From Actomonas aquatica (GTDB lineage: Bacteria > Verrucomicrobiota > Verrucomicrobiia > Opitutales > Opitutaceae): 64,000 nt of DNA. The first letter of the stretch is position 1, and each line of letters begins with the position of its first letter. The DNA lies in NCBI RefSeq assembly GCF_019679435.2, contig NZ_CP139781.1:5080001-5144000 (forward strand), read 5' to 3'. Position numbers and translations under genes: made by a program. This document shows positions 27,781 to 40,700 of this stretch, in pieces. The notes below the pieces were generated by a model. It saw only the letters and a program-made list of their open reading frames with translations, had not been told where the DNA came from and did not search any database.

Positions 27781-28577
27781 GTGACGTGACTGACAAACCA
27801 CTGGTGTATCTTGTGCTCGGCGCGCCGGGCAGCGGGCGGCGCGAGATCGTGGCCGACCTGATCGAGAGCGGCGTGAGTGCTGATGACGTGCCGGTGGTCT
27901 TCACGGCGGCGGCCGAGGCGGAGCGAGGGATCGAAACTACGATGCCGCGCGGCGAAGTGGCGACGTGGCTCTGGGAGGAACACGAAGATTTTGCACCGAC
28001 GATGGCGGCGGTCTGGCCGGAGGCAGCGACGGTGGGGTTCTTCATTGTCGATGGCCTGCGCAACCCGGTGGATCAGATCGAAGCCTTCAAACCCTGGCTG
28101 GCGGGGCAGGGGCTGGAGTTGGCCCGGGTCGTGTGCGTGTTTCACTGCGCGCTGGTGGCGGAGCACGAGCGCCTGCGGGCGTGGTATGACGCCTGTGTGC
28201 ATTTTTCGGACATCGTCCTGCTCAACCGTCGCGAAGGTGTGGAGAACAAGTGGATCTCGGAGCTGCGCACGCGCTTCAGCAAATCCTACCTGCCGTGTCT
28301 GGTGGAGATGGTGAAGAAAGGCCGTGTGGCGAATCCGGCGCTGGTGCTCGACCTGCAGGTGAGGCGCTACTCGCACTGGTTTGACGCCGATGAAAACCCC
28401 TGGTCGGGCCTGGTCGACGACGACACGGAGATCATCATCGAAGATGAGGAGGATCCGAAGGGGCGCGGCAGTGCGGACGAGGAGTTGGATTTTGACGAAG
28501 AGGACACCTACCTCGCGCGCCACCCCAGCGGCTTGCGCAAAAAGGACATCCCGGATATTGCCAAGATTCTGAAATGA
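27777..28577 (+). CDS. P-loop protein translationally coupled to aroC
   Basis: 266 residues from GTG at 27777 ([19 protein letters not shown]), overlapping the aroC stop as GTGA; an ATG 39 bases upstream inside aroC is less likely. The N-terminus has a Walker A-like [15 protein letters not shown] where the usual Lys is replaced by Arg. Later, [17 protein letters not shown] and [19 protein letters not shown] resemble the Walker B-like and NKxD-like regions of the CobW/COG0523 fold. The C-terminus is acidic ([27 protein letters not shown]), then basic. It looks like a P-loop NTPase relative with a degenerate nucleotide site. Role unknown; pairing with aroC may be co-expression only. Confidence 0.65.
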   Translation: MSDVTDKPLVYLVLGAPGSGRREIVADLIESGVSADDVPVVFTAAAEAERGIETTMPRGEVATWLWEEHEDFAPTMAAVWPEAATVGFFIVDGLRNPVDQIEAFKPWLAGQGLELARVVCVFHCALVAEHERLRAWYDACVHFSDIVLLNRREGVENKWISELRTRFSKSYLPCLVEMVKKGRVANPALVLDLQVRRYSHWFDADENPWSGLVDDDTEIIIEDEEDPKGRGSADEELDFDEEDTYLARHPSGLRKKDIPDIAKILK

Positions 28578-28663
28578 CCCGCCGCGCCGGGCGGGCGAAA
28601 ATCGCGGCATCACCTCGGGAAATCACCGCGTGAGCAAAAAACGAGGCGAAATGGCTGGTGGAG

Positions 28664-28690
28664 AAAGTGATAGGTCAGTCCTCACTTTTT
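28664..28690 (+). terminator. Probable terminator after the aroC operon
   Basis: The stem AAAGTG-(AT)-AGG pairs with CCT-CACTTT around loop TCAGT, with a two-base bulge, followed by TTTTTG. It lies 87 bases after the stop of the P-loop gene and 114 bases before the giant gene. The bulge and short T-run lower confidence. The intergenic stretch 28578-28777 otherwise holds a GC-rich hairpin near 28580 and the palindrome at 28702. Confidence 0.5.
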
Positions 28691-28701
28691 GTCATTTCCG
28701 T

Positions 28702-28730
28702 TAGGTTTCCTAATTTAGGAAATCTACCTA
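28702..28730. promoter_or_regulatory. Palindrome upstream of the giant gene
   Basis: The inner sequence TTTCCTAATTTAGGAAA (28706-28722) is a perfect 8-1-8 palindrome; flanking TAGG(T) at 28702 and ACCTA at 28726 extend the inverted symmetry with a small offset. It lies about 50 bases before the first possible start of the 14.6-kb gene. It could be an operator or a leader stem-loop. AT-rich against a GC-rich background. Confidence 0.45.
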
Positions 28731-28777
28731 GCTGCTGGCGACTTGTGCCGGTGCGGTAGGGGCTCTTCCTTAGCCGC

Positions 28778-31700
28778 GTGTCGACTCACCTTGCTGCCTT
28801 TGTCGGCCGTGGCGCGCTGCGTCGTGGTCGAGTGACTACGTTTAAGCTCTTTGCAGGGCTGGCCTTGCTGCTGGGCCTTCTCGCCGGCCGTGCGACCGCG
28901 GTCGACCTCGACTTGGCCTTCGATGCCGACGTGCGGAAGTTTGGCTCGGGACGGGCCGTGGCGGTGCAGGACGATGGCAAGGTGCTCATCGGCGGGCAGT
29001 TTTCCTCCATCAACGGCTTCGCCCAGGCTGGGGTGACCCGGCTCAACGCCGACGGCAGCCGCGACACCGACTTCGATGTCGGCAGCACCCTGAACGGCAC
29101 GGTCACGGCGATCGTGGTGCAGCCGGACGGCAAGATTCTGATCGGTGGCTCCTTCACCGAATTCGCGGCCGGCACGCACAACCGCATCCTCCGCCTCAAC
29201 GCCGACGGGAGTCTCGACACCTCCTTCAACGCGGGCAGCGGCTTCAACGGTTCGGTGCTCGCCATGGTGCGGCAGGACGACGGCAAGGTGATCGTGGGCG
29301 GCGGCTTCACGACCTACAACGGCACGAGCCAGGCGCGCATTGTGCGTCTCAACACCGATGGCTCGATCGACACCGGCTTCAACCCCGGCTCCGGCGCCAA
29401 CGATTCCGTCTGGGATCTTGCCCTGCAATCCGACGGCAAGGTCGTCGTCACCGGCTCCTTTACCGCCATCAACGGCACGACGCGTAACCGCATTGCCCGG
29501 CTCAACAGCAACGGCTCGCTCGACACGGGCATCTCCTTCGGCACGGGCGCCAACTGGGGCATCTACGCCGTGGTGATCGACAACGATGGGGGCTTCGTGG
29601 TCGGTGGCGGGTTTTCGACGCTGAACGATACCACCCGGCGCAGTCTGGGTCGCTTCACCGCCAGCGGCGCTCTCGATACGGAGTTTGATCCCAGCAACGG
29701 CTTGAACGGTTTTGTGGCCGATCTGCAGCTCGACAGTGCGGGCCGCGTCGTGGTGGCCGGTGCCTTCACCGGCGTTTATGGTGACTGGGGCTCTTCGCTG
29801 CCGGGTCTGCTGCGGCTGCAGGGTGGGGCGGTCGATGAAGGTTTCTCGGTCGGGTATGAGGAACTGATCCTCACACGCTCGTCTTACGTGACCGCGATTC
29901 AGATCGCGCCGGGCGACCGCGTGGTGGCGGCGGGTCATTTCTACGATGCCGACTCGGGCAGCGCCGGCTATGTGCGGCTCGCCTCCTCCGGCGCCTTGGA
30001 CACGACGTTCACGCGTTCCCGTGGTCTGGAGGTCGCGCCGGCGGTGCGCACGCTCGTGCAGAGCAGCCAGGGGCGTTATTACGTGGGCGGTGACTTCGAC
30101 TGGATCGGCGGCGCGGCGCGGCAAAACATCGCCCGCTTCACGGCCGACGCAGCGATCGACACCAGCTTCAACCCCTCGACCTATTACGCGGCGATGGACT
30201 TCGACGGTCTGGTGACCGCGATCGTGGAGCGCAGCGATGGGCAGGTCTGGGCCTTCGGCACCTTCAGCCACGTGGCCAACTCGGCCGGCAGCACGACCTC
30301 CTGGGAATATGCCGGCGCGGTGCGTTTCGCGCCCTACGGCGACATTCAATCGAGTTACGATGGCAGCATCTCGGTCGAAGGCGGCTACGTGGGGCATGCC
30401 ACGACCGACTCCACCGGCCGCCTGATTCTGGCGGGCAACTTTACGGGCATCAACGGCACGGCCCGGGCTGGCGTCGCGCGCGTCAGCGAAACCGGCGTCC
30501 TCGACACGACCTTCGCGCCCGGCAGCGGTCCGGCGGATGGCAGCATTTCGGGCGTTGATGTGCTGTCGAACGACGACGTGCTCGTCTCCGGCTCCTTCAC
30601 CAATTTCAGCGGGGCGGGGGAGGCCTACCTCGTGCGCCTGAGTGCGACCAATGGCGCCGTCGACACGACCTTCGCGGGCAACACGGTTTTCAACGGCATC
30701 GTCAACAGCGTGGCCGTGCTGGCCAACGATCAGATCGTCGTGGGCGGCAACTTCACTTCGTCCGGCGGTTACACTGTCAATGGTATCGACCGACTGAATA
30801 CAGATGGCACCAGCGATCCCAACTTCCTGCCCGGCGCAGGCGCTGCGGGCACCTATCCCTACGTGTATGCGGCGCGCCCCGACAGCAGTGGCCGCATCGT
30901 GGTCGCCGGCACCTATACCTCGCTGCGCGGCGAGGCGCGTCCCGGCGGCCTGGGCCGCATGACGGCCAACGGACCGCTCGATCCGCTCTTCGACGACACG
31001 TCATTGGACGGTGGATACGCCTCCGATTCGCTCACGCTGCCGGATGGCAAGATCCTGGTGCGCGGCAGTTTCACCGGCATCAACGGCGAACCCCGCGTCG
31101 CGCTGGCCCGTTTCCATGGCGGCTGGGTGCTGCGCGGCGGACTCGACTCGGCTTTTGACGGGGCGCAACTGGCGACCAACACCGTGCGGGGCGTCCTGCC
31201 GGCGACCGATGGAGGTTACTGGATCTTTGGTGACTTCACGACCATCGCAGGCCAGACGCGCAACCGCATCGCCAAGCTCGATCGCTTCGGCCTGCTCGAT
31301 CCCAGTTTCGCGCCGGTCAACGGCTTCAACGGCAACGTCAACGGTGCCCGCTTGCTGGCCGACGGCGGCATGCTGGTGTGGGGGCAGTTCAGTTCCTATG
31401 AAGGCGCGGTTTCCTACGGCGTGGCCAAGCTGACGGCGACCGGAGCGCGGGATGAAAGCTTCACGCCGCCGGTGCTTAACGGAGCGGCGTTCACGGTGGC
31501 GCCCTACGGGGCCGATCAGTGGCTGGTGGGTGGCAATTTCTCCAACGCGGGCGGCACGGCGGCCGGTGGTTTGGTGCGCCTGAATGCCGACGGTTCCCGC
31601 GACACCTCATTGGTGGTGCCGAGTGGCACGGCGGGCACGGTGCAGGCGCTGGCGGTGAGCGACGCCGGGGCAATTTATGTCGGCGGCTCGTTCACGCAGT

Positions 31701-34700
31701 TTGCCGGTCAACCGGCGGCCGGTTTGGTGCGCCTGAGCAGCACTGGTGCGATCGACGAAACCTTTGCGCCGGGCGAGGGCAGTGCGGTGTGGGCGTTGCA
31801 TCTCGATGCCGACGGCGGGATCTGGGTGGGTGGTGACTTTGCCTCCTGGGACGGGACCGGACCGCGGGGCCTCGTGCGCCTGCTGGCCGATGGCAGCATG
31901 GACACCGACTTCATGGGCGGGCTGGGCTCCGGCATCTACAGCGGCGTGCGGGTGCTGTCGGCATTGCCCGATGGTCGCGTGTTTGTGGGCGGTCGCTTCA
32001 CGGCGCTCGGCGGTGGTGAACGTCGTGGTCTCGCGCGAGTTTATCCGAGCGGCACGATCGATCCGTATTTTGATATCGGTGAAGGTTTCAACAACGAGGT
32101 GATGGCGCTGACCCCGCTGGCCGACGGGCGGCTGGCGGTGGGCGGCAGCTTCACGCAGGTGCGGGGGGAGGCCCGCAATCGCGTCGCGGTGATTTATGCG
32201 GGCGACGATGCCCCGCCCTTCATCGCGGATGATGCGGTCATCACGCGTGAGATCGACCCGGGCGAGGACCTGACGCTCAGCTACGCGCTGATCGAAGGCA
32301 TGAGTTACCAATGGTATCGCGACGGGGTGCGGCTGCCGGAGGAGGTCGGCCACGAGTTGGTCATCACGGACGCTGGACTCGAGGACATCGGCCTTTACAC
32401 CGTGCGTTTCAGCAACGGCGCCGGCGAATACGTTAATGCCGGCACGCAGGTCATCGTGCGGCTGGCTCCGGCGGTCAGTAGTGCGCCGGTGAATACGGCG
32501 GTGGGCTACGGCGCCAACGCCACCTTTGCGGTGGGCGTGGTGGGTCCGGGACCGTTTACCTACGCGTGGTATCGGGACGGTGAGCTCATCGCCGGTGCCG
32601 ATGAAAGCACGCTCACGGTGGGTGATGTCGGCGACGGTGATTTTGGCGCGAGTTTTTATGCAGTCGTGACCAACGCCTACGGTTCCATCACCACCGGCGC
32701 GGTGTCGCTCGACTTCGATTCGACGGCGGTGCCGGGCGCGTTGCGTGAGGTCTACTCCGACGTGCTGCCACAAAACCAGTATGCGCGCGTCGCGCTGCGC
32801 ACCCCCGATGGTTCGACCTATCTCGGTGGTTCGGGTTTCCTCATTCGTCTGCGACCGGACGGTTCGGTGGATGACTCCTTCTCGACCAACTTCACGTCGC
32901 TCACGGTCGAGCAGATCGCGCTGCAGTCGGACGGCAAACTGGTGGTGGGCGGATACCTGTGGCCGGCCGGCGGCTCGCCGCAGGATCTGGTGCGTCTGCT
33001 GCCCTCGGGCGCGGTTGACCCGACCTTTGAGTCGCCGCGTTTCAATGGCGTGAGCGACATCAACGCCCTGCTGCTGCAGACCGATGGAAAGATCATTGTG
33101 GCCGGTCGTTTCTTCAGCATCGGCGGCGTGGATCGTCAGCATGTCGCGCGGTTCAACACCGACGGTTCACTCGACGAGGGTTTTGGTCCGAGCGATGACA
33201 CGGATGGGCCGAGCGACGAGATAGCTTCGGCCCAGCTCGACGGCGATAAGCTGATCGTAGCCGGCACGTTTGCGACGTGGGGCGGCACGACGGTGAACCA
33301 CCTCGCCCGCCTCAATGCCAACGGCTCGTTGGACACCAGCTTCGGTGGCGGCCTGCGCGCCAATGACGACATTGCCGAGATCATTCCGGCGCCGGGTGGC
33401 ACGTGGTTGATCCGCGGTGTGTTTACGACCTATGGCGGGGTGGCGCGCCCGAAGATCGCTCGCCTGTTGAATTCCGGTGCGCTCGATACGACGTTCAGTC
33501 CGGGGAGCGGTCCGGAATCCACCAGTTCCTTCAGCACCGGCAGCATCTCGGGCATGGCGGTGGAATCAAACGGTTCCATCGTCGTGGTGGGAGGCTTCAG
33601 CAGCTTCAACGGTTGGCCGGCGCAGAACAGCGTGCGGCTGACCTCCACGGGCGCGATCGACACCGAGTGGGCCACGCCGATCGGCACCTTTAGTTTCACC
33701 AACCTGTTGCAGTTGTCCGACGGCACCCTGTTGGCGGGCGGCACCTTCGATTTGGATTTCGATTCGACGACCGATTACGCGCGGTCGGTGCGGATTCTCA
33801 GTGGCGTTTATCCGCCGCAGGCGCCGGCGATCACCTGGCAGACCGAAGGTTACGCCAATGCTGTTGACGCGGGCAGCGTGCGGGTGCTCACCGCTCTGGC
33901 CAGCGGCCCGGGTGAGTTGCAATTCCAGTGGTATCGGGACGGACAACCGGTGATCGACAGCACGCTTGTCACCGGAGCGACGACGGGCCGCCTTTCGTTG
34001 CGCAGTCTGTTGCCGACGGATGCGGGGTCGTATGTCCTGCGCGTCACGAGTGCCGAGAACGGGTTCGTCGAATCGGCGCCGATCACGATTGATGTCGGTG
34101 CGGTGCCGACGGGCCTGGGCAGTGCCGATCCGACTTGGAGCGTCGATACGGCCGCCTTCGATCCGCATGCGTTCACCTACGGTCCTGACGGCTCGATTTA
34201 CTACGTCAGCGGACGTTCCGGCAGCGGTTATCAAGTCAACAAACTGAACGCCGACGGCATCACCGTGCCGTTGTCTGAGTTCAACCCGGGAGTCTCGGCC
34301 AACAACGTGATCCAAGCCGTGGCGCTGCAGTCCGACGGTAAGGTCGTGATCGGTGGCAACTTCGTCACGTTGGATGGCACCGATCGTCCCTACCTCGCCC
34401 GGCTTAACGCCGATGGCTCGCTCGACACCAGCTTCCAGTCGACGGTGGATGGCGCGGTGCGCTCGTTGCGGGTGCTGCCGGACAATCGCATTTTGGTCGG
34501 TGGTTCGTTCAATACCATCTCGGGCACGAGCCGACGCGGTCTGGCGCGCCTCAACGCCAACGGCAGCTACGACGCGTCGTTCGGTGATTATCACAACCTG
34601 AACTCGGTGTTGCAGGTGGAGCTGTCGAACGACGGCAGCCGCATCTTTGCGATGGGCACGAACTCCACCGCCGGTCGCATGGAACTCGTGCGTCTCGAAT

Positions 34701-37700
34701 CCAACGGCACGCTGAGCCCCGGGTTCAACACCATCTACACGCCGTTCAACCAGCTGAACTCCTTCGCCCAGGATGCCAGTGGCCGGATCTACGTGGGGGG
34801 CTACTTCACCAGCGTCTCCGACGTCACGGTGCGGGGCCTGGCTCGCTTGTCGGCCACGGGTGTCGTCGACACCAGCTTCGGTCCGGTGAATTCGGCGGGG
34901 CCGGGTGGCACGGTGACCGGCATTCTGGCGGCGCCGGATGGCTTCCTCTACGTGGCCGGCACCTTCGGCACGTGGGATGGTTTTGCCCTCGGCGGTCTGG
35001 TGCGTCTCGATGCCAATGGTCAGCTCGACCTCGCGTTCCCGGCCGATGGCTTGCAACGCGTGCGCTCGGTGAGTGAGGCGCGGTTGGATTGGACCGACAC
35101 GGGCAAGCTGCTCCTCGCCGGCGATTACAGCTATGCGCCGAAGCGCGGCTTTGTGCGTTTCAACGTCGATGGCGGACCCACCGGTGCGCTGCAGGTGATC
35201 GACGCGTCGGGTGATCGCGCGGTGGTGGAGGGCGTCGATGTGGCGCTCTATGCCCGCGTGGTCGGTGGCGGCCCGATTACCTATCAATGGAGTTTGAACG
35301 GCGTGGACCTCGTCGGCGCAATCGGCCCGCAGCTGTTGCTCGACAATCCGACCCAGGACCAGGCCGGCGTTTATACGCTCACGGCCACGAACGGTTTGGG
35401 CAGCGTGACTGCCGATATGACGGTCGGTTTCCTCGGCGCGGATCCGCTCTCGCCGATTCCGGGTATTGCGATGAACACCGGCATCGGCGGCAACGCCGCC
35501 GGCGTGACCAAACTGAGCGATGGCAGCCGCATCGTTTACGGCAGCTTTTCCTCATTTGAAGGCGTCACCTTGCGCGGCATTGCAAAGCTGAGGCCGGACG
35601 GCTCGCTCGACTCCAGCTTCAACAACAACCTGCCATTCAGCACGACCTCGGCGAACAACGTGTATCAGATCATCGAGGAACCGAGCGGCACGTTGCTGGT
35701 GCTCGGTCGCTATCTCTATCTGCCGGACAACAGTCGCTTGCTTGTCGTTCGCCTCAACGCCAACGGCACCCTCGCGCAGACCTTGGTGCAGGACGGCGAC
35801 CTCGGAAACTTCCGCCAGGCCTATGCCATCGCGCGCCTGGCCGACGGCGGCATTTTGTTGGCCGGATTCTTCGCCGAGTTCAAAGGCACCGCGGTCTCCA
35901 ATCTCATCAAGCTCCACGCCAACGGCACGCTCGACACCAGCTTCCTGCCGGGCGGCGTCGTGAGCACGGCCAACAACATCTTTGAAGATGCGAGTGGTCG
36001 TTTTTATGTGACCGGCACGTTCACGTCCATCGGTGGCCAGACCGTGCCACGCACCTTGATGATCCGCCTGAACGCCAACGGCACTTGGGACGAGAGCTTT
36101 GCGGTCACGGAACTCGCTTACTCGCCGACCCGCGTGGTGTTTGGTCCGCAGGGCGAACTCTACGCCTCGGGCAACCAGGTGCTCGCGACCATCGATGGTG
36201 AGGGGCAACGCCTCGTGCGCTTGTCGGCCGATGGCGCGCTCGATCGTTCGTTCAAGACCGAGTTCAGCAGCATCTACACGTTCGCGATGGATCCGTTGGA
36301 TCGTCTGGTGGTCGTCGGCCAGCTGCCGGTAGCCACCCCGAACACACGGCTCGCGCGTCTGCTCAACAACGGCTCCATCGATCGCTCGGTGGTGATGACC
36401 GGTAGCGCCACCTATCTTGAGCGTGACGGCGACAACCTGCTCATCCTCACCTCGGGCAACGTGAACAACGTCTACGTGCGCGGCATCTCCCTGCTCAACG
36501 CCGGTGGCGCCGAACCGTTCGCGTTGGTGGAGACGCCGCAGGGCGGCAACTACATCCCGGGCAACGCGGTGACGCTCGGTGTCGGTGTGCGCGGAGCCGA
36601 TCAAGCCACCTACCAATGGTATCACGACGGCGAGGTGATCGCCGGCGCGACGGACCCGGCGCTCTTCATTCCGTCGTTCGCCCCCAGCGATGCTGGCGCT
36701 TACACCCTCGACATCACGGTCGACGGGGAAACGTCGACCACCGATCCGGTCGATCTCACGGTGCGCTCCAACGCCGGCCGGGCCGGTGAGATTGATCTCA
36801 CCTGGGGTGTTGGCGGATCCGCCTACAGCCTCGGTGGGGTGGGCGAGGATGCCGCGGGCAATCTCTATGCGTTCAACTACAGCCCGGCCTCCGGTATCGG
36901 GGCGCGCGTCTTGGTCGCTTGGGACGAACTCGGCCAGGAACGCACCGACTTCACTCTCGATGCCCGCTTCACCAGCGGCACGGTGCGAGGTCTGTATGGA
37001 TTGCCGGACGGCAAGCTATTGGTGTTCGGCCAGAGCCTGCGCATCGACACCACCAACACGGCTATCGTGCGCCTGTTGGCGGATGGCACCATCGACTCCA
37101 CCTTCGATTACACCCGCTTCACCAGCCACAACATCATGCGCGTGACGCCGATGGAGGATGGCCGCCTCTTCCTACTCGGTTCCGGTCTGGCGGGCATCAA
37201 TGCCAACTTCGCCATCGTCGACACCGACGGCACGTTGGATGGCACCATGAACCCCATGACCGGCGTCTCGGTGTCCGATGCGGCCCCGGCCGGCGACGGC
37301 AAGTGGTGGGTGCGAGGCAACTACCTGTTGCCCGATTCCAACAACACGCGGGTCTATGTCTGGCGCATCAACGCCGATGGTTCCTTTGACTCGAGTTATG
37401 CCGGCCTGCGCGCCCGCTACAGCGAAAGCATTCAGTCCATCGCCGCGGCGCCCGACGGCGCGGTTTACGTGCTCAGCTACCATTACCCGAGCGGCCTGCC
37501 CAACGTCTACACCGTGCGCAAGCTGCTGCCCGACGGCACCTTTGATGCCAGTTTCAACACCAACCGCTTCGAAGGCACATCGGCCACCGCGCAGGTGCCG
37601 ATTGGTGGCATGGCCAGCGACTCGCAAGGACGCCTCGTGCTCACGGGCAATTTCCGCTCCTATGACGGGGTCGCCCGTAACCGCGTGCTGCGCCTCCTGC

Positions 37701-40700
37701 CGGACGGCTCCGCCGATCCGTCCTTCGTATCGGTTGGCACGGACGCGCCGACCGCTTCCAGCAGCTACCCGAATTTCCTCTTCATCGCCGAAACGGCCGA
37801 GCGGATCCTTGTCTTCCAACAGACGCTTTCCGGTTTTGGCAACGTGACGGATCGGTCTGGTCTCTATGCACTCCACAACGGCGAGATCGATCCGGCGGCG
37901 ACACCGGAGCTCACGGCTTCGGCGGCGGCTGTGGCGGCCTACGCTTATGAGCCGGTGAGCCTCGGGCTGCCGGTTTACGCTCCGGCGGATGCCACCGTGC
38001 AGTGGTTTAAGGACGGCAGCCCGATCGCCGGCGCCGTCAGCTGGGGACTGAGCTGGTGGGCCGTGCCGACCGAGGCGGCCGGCGCCTATCACGCGACGAT
38101 CACCACCGCCGGTGGTTCGCTGACCACGCCCAGCGTTTCGCTCTCCGTGGAGCGTCCGGTTTACAGTGGCGCCCTGAGCAGCAACAACGCCGGTGCGACG
38201 GTCGACAGCCGGATCGAGTTGACCGAGACGCTGCCCGACGGGCGCGTGTTTGTGGTCGCCCGTCACGGTGCCTTCGTGGACGGCGCGGGCCCTTATCAGC
38301 TCTTCTTCCTCAACCCCGACGGCACGCTGGATCACGGCCTGCCGACCACCCTGAACAACACGCAGGAAAATCGCTACGTCTACGCGGTGGAGATCGACGA
38401 CAACGGTCGCATCTACCTCGGCGGCCTTTTCACCACGGTCAACGGCCAGTCCCGCGCCAACCTCGTGCGTTTGCTGCCTGATGGCAGCATCGACTCGAGC
38501 TTCGCCATTGGCACCGGACCCAACTCTGCGGTGCGCGGCCTCGCTTTTGATGGGGACGGCAAGCTGCTGGCCGCCGGTCAGTTCTCGCAGTGGAATGGTC
38601 AGACCAGCCACAGCGGCACGAGCAACTCCCTGCGTTACCTCGTGCGCCTCAACTCCGACGGCTCGCTTGACCCGACGCTCGCGATGGGCACCGGCTTCAA
38701 CAACTACCTCTTCGACGTCGCGGTGGACGCCGAGGGCGGGATCCTGGTGGGCGGGTATCAGAATCTGTTCAACGGCTTCACGTCGCGCTACCTCTCCCGC
38801 CTCACCGCGGATGGATCGATCGATGCGCTCTTCAGCCCGGTCATCAACAACGTGGTGCAACGGATCCGGATCGAGCCGGAAACCGATCGCATCGGCATCC
38901 AGGGCACCTTCACTTCGGTCGATTCCACCGCGAGCCGCGGTTTCGCCTGGCTCAACGCGGATGGCACCCTGAACCAGGCCTTCAATATCCCGGTCAGCCC
39001 GTCGAGCCTCGATGTGGCGGCCGACGGTTCGGTGTATTACACCAGCGGATACTATCCCTACCGCATGCGTCCCGACGGCACGGCTGACTCCGCCTTCAGC
39101 GCCGGCAACAACACCCGCGGCTATTTCGAGGGGGAGAACAACTCGCAGGTCACACTGCGGGGCATCGCGGCCACGGGGAACCAAGTGCTGGTTTTCGGCG
39201 ACTTTGTCGAAGCGGGCGAAATCGAGCGCGTGGCGCTGGCCTGGTTGGAAGCGACCGACGGGGCCGAAGCGCAACCGCTGAGCTGGGTGTCGGCCCCGAC
39301 CAACATCAGCACGGTGCCCGGCGGCCGCGCCGTCTGGACGTCCCAAGTCTCCAGCACCGGCGGTGGCACGGTCACCTACACGTGGACCAAGGACGGCCTG
39401 CCTGGTCAGGTGCTCAGCACCGGCTCCAGTCTCTCGGTCAACAACGTCACCGCGGCCGACGCCGGCACCTATCGCCTCGTGGTCGACAACGGTCTGGCGA
39501 CGCTCACGGCCGTGGTGCAGTTGAGCGTGGGAGACGCGATCGGCTCCGGCCCGGGTTCACCACGGATCGACTTCTTCAGCGAACAGGCTGCCACAAATGA
39601 TCGCAGCGTGCTGCGTCTGCTGGACGGCAGCCTGCTGCTCGTCGGCGGGACCAGCATTCGCCGCGTCGACGCCTACGGTGCGACGGTCCCCGGCTACACC
39701 CCGTTGATCGCCGACAACCAGATCGTTGGTGCCGAGCAGGGCCCCGACGGAGCCCTCTATGTCTGGGGCTCGTTCGAAACCATCGGTGGCCATGCGACCG
39801 CCGGTTTGGCGCGATTCACCGCGAACGGCACGGTGGATACCGGATTTGTCTCGCCCTTCACGGGCCTCGGCGTGCCCGGCATTAATGCGGTGGCGCCGCT
39901 CGCGGCCGCCGGAGACGGACTCTACATCGTCTGGTCCGGCAATCTCGAGCTGGACGTGGCCGGCACTCCCACCCTGGGGCTGGCGCGCCTGCTGGGTAAT
40001 GGTGATGTGGATACGAGTTTCAACCCGAACGGCGGGGTCGAAGGCACGGTGCAGAGCATGCTCGTCCAACCCGATGGCCGCCCGGTGATTGTGGGCAACT
40101 TCACCGCCATCGGCGCCGCCTCCCGCAGCGGCGTGGCCCGCCTCAATGCCGATGGCAGTCTCGATACTTCCTTTAACAACATCGCGGTGTCCAACGTTCA
40201 GCGGATCCACCGTCTGCCCGACGGTCGTTTCCTCATCGGCGGCAGCTTTACCACCGTGGATGGTCTGGGCCGGCCGCGCCTGGCGCGGCTCGATGCCAAC
40301 GGCTTTGTGGACCAGAGCTTCGGTCCGCTTGGCTTCGACTTCAATAATGTTTACGCCTTCGCGGTGCGACCGGACGGTCGCATCGTGGTGGCGGGTTACC
40401 TCGGCTCGGGGGCGGCGATCACGACCCAAATCGCGCAGTTCCTGCCGGATGGTTCGTTGGACACGACGTTCGACAGTTCCTTTACCTACCAGCGAACCAC
40501 TGGCAGCTACAACCAGGCCAGCATCACCGATCTGGAGGTGTTGGCCAACGGTGACATTGCGGTGATGGGCAACCTGATCTTGATCAGCAACGAGGTCAGC
40601 CGCACGGGACTGGCACGCATTCATGGCACGCCGCTGGCGCCGGGCTTCTTCGGCGCGCCGCGCGGACCGCGTTCGGCAGGCGCCGAAGGCAGCGTGACCT

